Source: Dioscorea cayenensis subsp. rotundata (lineage: Eukaryota > Streptophyta > Magnoliopsida > Dioscoreales > Dioscoreaceae). Taken from it: a DNA stretch of 64,000 nt. The stretch lies in the NCBI RefSeq assembly GCF_009730915.1, contig NC_052490.1:32736625-32800624 (forward strand). The letters are read 5' to 3'. Both the position numbers and the translations under genes were made by a program. How positions within the stretch are numbered: position 1 is the stretch's first letter; each line of letters opens with the position of its first letter. The notes under the pieces were generated by a model. It saw nothing but the letters and a program-made list of their open reading frames with translations. It did no database searches and was not told the DNA's origin. Positions 56,517-64,000 of this stretch are shown here, piece by piece.

Positions 56517-59500
56517 ATGGCGTTGCAGCGAGAGAGCTTCGTCTACATCGCCAAGCTCGCAGAGCAGGCTGAGCGATACGATGGTACTGGCTGAGAAAAC
56601 TTGTTCGCTGATCCAAGATTTGGATTGGATCTGAGGTTTTATTATTGGTTTTTTTGGTTGCAGAGATGGTGGATTCGATGAAGAAGGTGGCGAAGTTGGA
56701 TGTGGAGTTGACTGTGGAGGAGCGGAACCTTCTCTCCGTTGGGTATAAGAACGTGATCGGAGCGCGGCGGGCGTCGTGGCGGATCCTTTCCTCTATCGAG
56801 CAGAAAGAGGAGGCGAAGGGAAATGAGAACCATGTCCGGAGGATCCGGGAGTATCGCCAGAAGGTGGAGTTGGAGCTCTCGAACATCTGTAGTGATATTA
56901 TGACGGTGATCGATGAGCACCTCATCCCTTCGTCGACGGCCGGCGAGTCCTCGGTGTTTTATTATAAGATGTGGGGTGGATCTGCAGTTTTCTGTGATTC
57001 GATTTGGTGGATCTGTTAGGTTTTGTGTGGTTTTGAGCTGGTTAATTGATTGCAGGAAAGGGGATTATTATCGGTACCTGGCGGAATTCAAGAGCGGGGC
57101 TGAGAGGAAGGAAGTTGCGGATCAGTCTCTCAAGGCTTATGAGGTATAGCTCTTTTAGATATTATTTTGAGTACATGTGTTTAGTGTTTTAGTTGATCAA
57201 GGGTTCATATCAAGGAAAGCTTTTATTTTGCATGAAGCAGCAATTTAATGTCTTGATGTTTGCATAATCTTATTTTTGTCTCCCCGTTGTCTCATAAAGC
57301 TTATTGTTTTCTCGGTGATTTTTTTTAGTGTCACTGATACTATCTGGTGAATTCATCTGATGATCTTGATGGGTAAACGAACTAGCAAAATTCACCGTTT
57401 TATTGTTGCAAAAAATGATAGTTTGAAAATATTGAAGCTTTGTGGTAATGGCTTAGCAGTTGAATAAATGGGCACCTTGGTGAATGGCTTGGGTGATGCA
57501 AGTGGAAACCGTAATGTATTGTAATAACAATCAAGAATATTAATGTGCATATTCTCTTGTTTGAACAAGTTGTGATTTGAATTTTTCTTTATTGGATTGG
57601 CTTCTGCACTTGAATATGATATACATCTCCTACGAATCATTTTCTTTTTCCATGAAAGGGGCTTATTTTTGCCATGTGTTACCTGTACCAGTCATACAGC
57701 TCATGTCTCCATAACTTTCTGCTGCATCCTGTCCTTTCATAATCATCGAAAATTTTTATAGTGAACCTTTTATTTCATTTGAGCTTTTTTTATTTTTTTG
57801 GCCCATTCATTGATGGAAGAAATATCCGTCTGTCCAACATTGAATATTTTTGGTCAGTGGTCTTGCTTGTATTCATTGAGGATACCTCCTTGTCCCTTTT
57901 ATTTCCAGCTTTCTCATTAATCTAGTTGATGCCCCATTGTTTGTCTTAGTTTATTTATTTCTAAACTATGGTTGATAATTGACGGTAGCATTAAGGTTAA
58001 TTTGAAATGGACTTTGGAAGTAATTTGCTAATTAACTAGGACACTTTTATATTTAAATAAAATTGGTGTAGCACAAGTTTTCATGTTACTGTGAGGCTGT
58101 TTGAGGGTGATCTACAATGTTTTGGTTCAGCGGTTATTGATTTACCATACCAAGGCATTGGCTGCTGTTAGTCTAGCCTTAGTTGGTTTGATATTTCCAT
58201 AGGAATTTGTTTACTTGTTGTTTCTCAATACATATGATATTGTCAATATGCACAGTCAAAACCTTTCATCTTCTAAGAATTTCCAATTTTGTGTTTTATC
58301 ATGATAAACCTTGTTTGTCCTTCAAATAGCGTCTGCTTTCAGCAGTTTAGATGCCACTTTAGTGAGTACCTATCATTCTGCTTCAAGCATTTGAAGTTAT
58401 GTTTGTATTATTTTGAACAGCCAACTCTTGTTCATGATATATGTCAAGCTAAATTCTTTGCACTTGGTACCACGCTTTAGCCATAATTGTGGAATCTGTA
58501 CGATTGATGATAATTTGTTCCTATTTTTAATTACATGCTGAGAACGTATTCTTAATGACTACAGACAGCTTCCAGTACAGCTGAAGCAGATCTGTCTCCA
58601 ACCCACCCAATTCGCTTGGGTTTGGCATTAAATTTCTCTGTATTTTATTATGAGATCATGAACTCACCTGAAAGGTATTGACATTTTTTCATATTTTTTT
58701 GCAAATTGTCTGCTTGACAAAAGCTTCCTGGATCTAATAAATAGAAATGCTTTGATCAGAGCTTGCCACCTTGCCAAACAAGCTTTTGATGAAGCCATTT
58801 CAGAGCTTGATACTCTTAGTGAAGAATCTTACAAGGATAGCACTCTGATCATGCAACTTTTAAGGGACAATCTTACCTTATGGACATCTGATATCGTTGA
58901 TGATGCAGGTAATTTGATATCATATGTATCTTCTGGTGTTGTTTTCGGTACTTCTGTATAGTACTTATTTCATAATGATCTTTGTTGAGGTTGTCTTGTT
59001 GTTAAATGTTTATCTCTGTATGAATTTGTTTGCTGTGTAGCAGTTTACAGTACTGTAGTGCAGCACATCTGCAGCTTCTTACCCTTGAAGCACACATCAT
59101 CTGGTCGTTTTTATTCTATTCTTATCAAGGGGTTGACAAACTAGTTTGCTATAAATTTTTAATTAAAACTCTTGCTGGACGTGTTAGCTTCTGCGTGACA
59201 CTTGCTATCTCAGAACTTGTAGTTGGATAAGTATCAGGGGTGTTTAGATTGAAGTAATCACAGCAACTAGTTTCCAGTGCCAAACTATTGTAATCTCTCT
59301 TAGTTTGTTGCACATGTCAATGCATGATAAAGCATTGTCTGTGTGTTTTTTTCAACAAACACATGGTTAGAACTTAAAAAGATTGGAAATGTAGCTAATT
59401 GCATAGGCAGAGAGAGCTTGTTTACAAGGTTAGAACTTACAAGGAGACCCTGTTGGTCAATCGGCTGAGAATTTTTCTTCAGCCCAAATATATTACCTTG

Positions 59501-60006
59501 ATCATAGTTTATCAAGAGTTTGCTGGAACATGGGCAACCTGGTTTTATGGAAAGTCTTGTGGTTTTGAACATGGCTCTTGTCCAGTCATCTGTTCTTCAA
59601 GTCAGTGTCATTGCACTATGTTTTTATCATGTCATTCAGCATCATTGCTTAGTTATATTTCTGGAAAATGATTCTCGCTTAATTGTTGTTCTGTTTGTTT
59701 TCTCCGCTTTTAAGTAATGTGGTTTGTCGCCATTTCTTCACACTTGTTTCAAATGTACTTTTGTTAAACTACACCATGAAGCCATTTTCGGTTGCCCTTG
59801 GTCCTACATTGATACTTTCCTCCATGTATGTGAGCAGAAGATGGCACAAAGGATGGTGTGGGAAGGGCTGGTGTGGGGGAAGATGCCGAGGTTGGTCTAT
59901 CTATACAACTAAAAACTATGATTGCTATTTACTGTGATTGCAGCATGTATTTGCCAAAAGGGTTATATCACTAAATCTCATTTCGGTGTGTTGATAATTG
60001 CAGTGA
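56517..60006 (+). CDS. 14-3-3 protein (GF14), epsilon-type
   Basis: 14-3-3 dimers bind phosphoserine/threonine motifs on partners such as the plasma-membrane H+-ATPase, transcription factors and metabolic enzymes. Exons: 56517-56583, 56664-56970, 57056-57143, 58565-58674, 58760-58908, 59838-59890, with the stop TGA as the first codon of the last exon (60004-60006). This gives 258 residues, the normal size. Conserved parts: [85 protein letters not shown]. The ligand-binding Lys, Arg, Arg and Tyr of the family all lie in these blocks. The tail ends GVGEDAE, typical of plant 14-3-3s. Joining 58908 directly to an acceptor at 60008 would instead give a longer, odd tail (ESHQEAELDFEGEDG...) to 60166. 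The last exons are less certain than the core. Confidence 0.9.
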
Positions 60007-60515
60007 AGAAAGTCATCAGGAAGCTGAGCTGGATTTTGAGGGGGAGGATGGGATTCTTGGAGACAACTCTCAGTTGGTTTTATTTGTCTGGCTTGTTAGA
60101 GTTTTCAGTATCCTTCATTCTTATGACTTCAATTATTATCGGACCAAGTCCCATCTGGGACGTTAATCTACTCTCTTCTGCAATGTAGTATCCGGTATGA
60201 TTTATAACACCAGGGAAGAAATATTTTCTGATGAGTTGATAGAAATGCTAGTTGCATTTTGACTTGAACGATTTTGGTGGAGATTGTTTGATTTTCTTGA
60301 ATTAATGAAGAAGAGCACGCTGCAATTTGCATCTCAGAGTGAAATTTGGAAACAAATTGATGATGATTTAAAAAATGAATGTGTATGCGATCCATAAGGA
60401 ATACATTTACATACACGTAAAAGCAATTGGAGGCTCACAAGTGAGCATAGAAAAGCAAAATTGGACAGATCAAAGGATGTTATAAGGAAAAGAAAATGGG
60501 CGGGGAAGGGCTACC
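60007..60515. other. Convergent spacer between 14-3-3 and MurA genes
   Basis: Contains the 3' UTR of the 14-3-3 gene and that of the oppositely orientated MurA gene; no other feature seen. Confidence 0.6.
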
Positions 60516-63102
60516 CTATTGGGGCATGGAATCAACCTCTCTTTTGATGTTTGCCCCAAGAGACTGCAGTTTTGTTTCTAAGCCCTGGTAACCCCTATCG
60601 ATGTGAGCAACACCAGCTACTTCCGTTGTCCCTTCCGCCGCCATTCCTGCCAAAACCAGTGCTGCTCCTCCTCTTAAATCAGCTGCCTCCACATGACAAC
60701 CTCTCAGAGCCATCCTGCCGAGACATTCGTGTATAAAACATGAAAACCGTAATCCATTATTAATGTTTTTGTTACTTATGGTTTCTGGAACAAGAAGGAT
60801 AGCATCAAGGACTCACCACCATGGTGTTCTTCTCCCTTCAACTGATGCTGAATTGCCATTGAGCTCAATCCCAGCGCCTAGCTTTTGCAGCTCTTTCACT
60901 AATACAAGCATAAGAGTAAAGGGAACAAGCCATCCATGATAAGTGATCTTCTTATAATGATCAGAGTGATTAAATTGCTCATCACAAAACATACCATGAT
61001 GCATTCGATTTTCAAACACCGATTCGTCAATTTTGCTTTTTCCATTGCAAGTTGCAAGCAAGGACATGCACTGAGGCTGAAGATCAGTAGGAAACCCAGG
61101 GTAAGGTGACGTTACAAGGTTGAAGCTTTGAAGGTCTCCTCCAGTCCTTGAAGCCGTGGCTGAAACCTGTTGAAACTGGTTAAATTTCCTGCTTCCTCAT
61201 ACATAACAACAGAAAGAGATGAAGAAACCAGGCAGAGAGAAAACACTCACTTCAAGAATCCGAGGCCCCCTCAGAGTGATCTTGCAGCCAGCAATGGCTA
61301 ACTTATCCACGAGAGATTCCAAGTGCTTAGGAATAACAGGTGATAAGGAGATACAGGATCGAGTAATGGCCGCGGCGATCATGAATGTGCCAGCTTCAAT
61401 ACGATCTGGGATTATGGTAAACTCACAACCATGTAACTGCTTCCTTCCAGTTATCACAATTGTGCTTGTGCCAGCCCCTTCTATGCATGCACCACTTGCA
61501 ATCAGAAACTCAGCGAGATCTAAAACTTCTGGCTCCTGTCCAACAATTATTCAATTGAAATTTTGGAACTTAAAGATGAGGAACAACAGAATTTTGGATC
61601 CTTAAAGTCATACTTGAGCCGCGTTTGTAAGGACGGAGACTCCTTCTGCCATAGTAGCTGCCATCATTAGGGTTTCCGTTGCTCCTACACTTGGGAAACT
61701 AAGATGGAAATGAGCCCCGACGAGACCTCTGCCATTTGCAGCACGAACACAGACTTTCCCATCCCTGTAACACATTAACATGAATTCACAAAGCAGATTC
61801 CTTGTCAAAGCAGAATCTAAAAGAGAGAAACACCAAGACAATCCTTGCCACAGTTCAAATACAAAGAAAAGCAATGACAGAAAGGGAAAATAGCAAGCAG
61901 CAATATCAAAGAATGCAATATCTAGATTTCTATATCAATCTCCAAATGCCAATAAAACTTTAGAGTGTGTGTCAATCCAGTCATGTTAACAGAATCCATA
62001 AAAATATATATCTACAGTGCCATTGTGAATCAATATAAGAATTATATCAAACTATTAATCTTTGGGGACTACCTAAATAAATTAAAACATCATCTTATGT
62101 TTGATGAAAAGCAATTGAAAGACAATGCATTGATGAGAATCCATGGCAACTCATGTTCATCTTCTACAAAAACAATTGAACCTTTAATGAAAAAAAAAAG
62201 GCCGGATCTCCAGTGTCAAGCACTCTGCATAAATTAAATTAAGAGAAAAAAAAAGGAAAAGATAAAGAATACATGAAAATCCATGGATTATACATAAGTT
62301 GATAATTTGTACCAAGATTTTTCTAAATGTGAATTGTAATTCACATTTAAAAAATAAGGAAGAAGAAGAAGAAGAAGAAGAAGAAGAAGAAGAAGCAAAT
62401 AGTTCATTCTCAAGAATTGAATTTTAGCTACTGCTTAAATCCAACACCTCAATCATCTAAATAAATCTGAAATTATGGTAAAAAAAGCACAACAATTTCC
62501 TAAAAAAAGGTTTTTGAAATTTACATCAAGAAAAGGGGGAAAAAAAAAGAGGAACCTGGTGATATACTTAACTCAATTGGACATTTGCCCCAAGAGCCTC
62601 CAATCCCCGGAGATAGAGATCAATCGGCCGGGCTCCGATCCGGCACCCGCCGGGCAACGAGACCTCCGCCTCCCCGAACCTCGCCACCAGAGGACCCAGC
62701 ACGAAGATTCCTGCTCTAATCCTCCCGATCGCATCCTCACACGGCTCCACCGAACTAACCTCCCTCGCATCCACCACCAAATCCCCACCCCCCATCTCCT
62801 CCACCTTCGCCCCCAGAGAAACCAAGACCTCAGCCATTGTGCGCGTGTCCACGAGGTCGGGAAGCCCACGGATAAGCGATGGCCCATCGGAGCAGCACAA
62901 TGTCCCCAGCGAGCACCGCCAGCGCCGAGTTCTTTGATCCACTGATCTGAGCGTGGCCGGAGAGCTTCAGACCACCAGAGATCACCAACTTCTGGTCTGG
63001 AACTAGGGTTTGGGGGTTTGAAATAGAGGTTTCGATCTTGGCTGGAATTGCCAAGGGGGTTCTGAGGCAATGGAGCGAGAGAGGGAGCGAGAAGAGCGCC
63101 AT
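60516..63102 (-). CDS. murA: MurA homologue: UDP-N-acetylglucosamine 1-carboxyvinyltransferase, plastid-type leader, frameshifted in exon 1
   Basis: MurA transfers enolpyruvate from PEP to UDP-GlcNAc, the first committed step of peptidoglycan synthesis. Six exons: 63102-62573, 61764-61614, 61535-61251, 61166-60995, 60898-60817 and 60714-60516, about 472 aa after correction. Residues 1-35 are hydrophobic/Ser/Leu-rich with few acidic residues, fitting a plastid transit peptide. The core starts [20 protein letters not shown] with the conserved Lys-Asn pair. The catalytic Cys loop is [16 protein letters not shown] (TGC at 62643-62645). Further MurA blocks: [67 protein letters not shown] and [18 protein letters not shown]. 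One extra base in CCCC (62904-62907, minus-strand GGGG) breaks the frame after SALAVLAG. The exon 1/2 junction is one base short of the expected RDGK. It lies in a plant intron-exon structure, so it is nuclear and not bacterial contamination. Confidence 0.9.
62356..62396. repeat. (GAA)n microsatellite in MurA intron 1
   Basis: A run of about thirteen GAA/AAG triplets within the intron between MurA exons 1 and 2, read on the plus strand. Confidence 0.9.
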
Positions 63103-64000
63103 TGTTGAGGACTCTGAGTAGGGACAATGCCTGGAGAGGAGATCAAGATGCGGGCAATAAGATTAGGGTTTCCATCGCGTTTTCCATGCATGCTTGAGTT
63201 CTCGGGATGGTGCTCAATGGCAGAGAAGAAGACGAAGTGCTCTGGTTCCGTGAGATCAGCTGTGCTAGTATTTGTAGGATTGTTTCAAACGATAGGGTTT
63301 AAATGAAAGAACGTGTCAATTAAAGGGTAATACACGCCACGTGTTTGATAGAAATGGTTTATGAATAAGAATTTGACGTTTTGTGTGACGTTGGTGATCT
63401 TGTTGTCCTTTCAGGGTTTTACTATTTTTTTGGCGGGTGATTACACATGGTTCAGTACAGTGGGAAACGAATATAAAATTTATTTTGGAAATTTGAGAAA
63501 TAAATATTTTTTATTATTATTATTTATCTTAAAATTGATTTTGAATTTAATGGGAAGTTCTATTATAAAATGTTGTCCTTGATCCAAGACAGATTGATCT
63601 AATATTTTCGGTTTGGACACATATATATATATATATATATAGCTTTGATCCACTCCGTCCTAAAAACACTAGGGCTTTAAGCCGGTCCAGCAAAATACTG
63701 AAAAACTTTATAAAAATAAAACTCTCTAAACAAGTGGTTTTTCTTCATATGCATTCAAAATCACTCTCTAAACATATGTTTTTCTTCATATTTATTCAAA
63801 ATATACATTCAAAATCACTTGACTATGGTAAAAGCTTAGATGCAAAGAGGAGAGCAAAGAGTTTAAATCCTCCCCTAAAGCGATATTGTTTATATATTAT
63901 TCATGCATGTGCATCCCGAGTCAAAATCGACACCGGGTCAACATCTGTTTCGAATGTTCACTGCTCTGAATGTGAATCTTTTGTGGGAGAAATCAGAGAT
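63103..64000. other. MurA upstream region and window end
   Basis: Presumed MurA promoter at its left side. An (AT)n tract lies near 63621-63642. No other gene is recognised before the window ends. Confidence 0.5.
63338..63343. promoter_or_regulatory. G-box (CACGTG) upstream of MurA
   Basis: The palindrome CACGTG, in gccacgtgtttg, lies 236 bases upstream of the MurA ATG. G-boxes bind bZIP and bHLH (e.g. PIF) factors and are common in light-regulated plastid-protein genes. That this one works is inference. Confidence 0.4.

Noticed and set aside
56314-56925. 203-codon minus-strand open frame opposite 14-3-3 exons 1-2
   Set aside because: It covers known exons and an intron of the 14-3-3 in antisense; no family resemblance.
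60009-60166. Acidic reading ESHQEAELDFEGEDG as the main 14-3-3 C-terminus
   Set aside because: It would make the protein about 292 residues with an odd hydrophobic end, while the model with the 59838-59890 exon gives the normal 258 residues and a typical GEDAE end. Kept only as a possible alternative.
60516-63102. Bacterial contamination as the source of MurA
   Set aside because: The coding sequence is split by five introns with plant-type borders and lies between plant genes on continuous sequence.

Overview
The window is nuclear DNA from a flowering plant. It is AT-rich, its genes carry GT-AG introns, and its intergenic DNA holds plant transposon remnants, long (AT)n tracts and two runs of exactly 1000 N. 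The protein families are all plant types: TOL, ABIL, PRONE RopGEF, DUF688, MAX2/D3, PADRE (DUF4228), Dof and plant trihelix. Low GC and the general look would fit a non-grass monocot such as yam, but that is a guess; nothing seen fixes the species.

Layout, left to right. A TOM1-like (TOL) trafficking gene runs off the left edge (minus, 254-2870). An ABL-interactor-like gene lies divergent to it (plus, 4313-5766). Between 6.0 and 6.9 kb are two small inverted-repeat transposons. A 12-exon peroxisomal-type aspartate aminotransferase (plus, 7526-13176) carries a SINE in intron 4. A RopGEF (minus) follows convergently and is cut by the first gap. Then come a DUF688 gene (minus, 18470-20708) and the single-exon F-box gene MAX2/D3 of strigolactone/karrikin signalling (minus, 25329-27419). 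About 15 kb of AT-rich intergenic DNA follows, with a dead LINE fragment and the second gap. The right third holds a PADRE-domain gene (plus, 42327), a trihelix transcription factor (plus, 47471), a very short Dof protein (plus, 54089), an epsilon-type 14-3-3 (plus, 56517) and, convergent with it, a six-exon MurA homologue with a plastid-type leader (minus, 60516-63102).

There is no operon logic; genes are independent units. The two main points of interest are: (i) a nuclear gene for MurA, the first committed enzyme of peptidoglycan synthesis, with its catalytic cysteine kept; (ii) five single-base frameshifts in three otherwise well-kept genes (aminotransferase, trihelix, MurA). Each is explained by one extra base in a short homopolymer, which points to sequence or consensus error rather than gene death. 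Smaller finds are a SINE with a 13-bp target duplication, a hAT-like element with a 7-bp duplication, a pair of 209-bp MITEs in opposite orientation, and two TTAGGG arrays, one translated inside the Dof gene.

Exon borders below were placed by eye from splice sites, reading frame and family similarity; no alignment was run.
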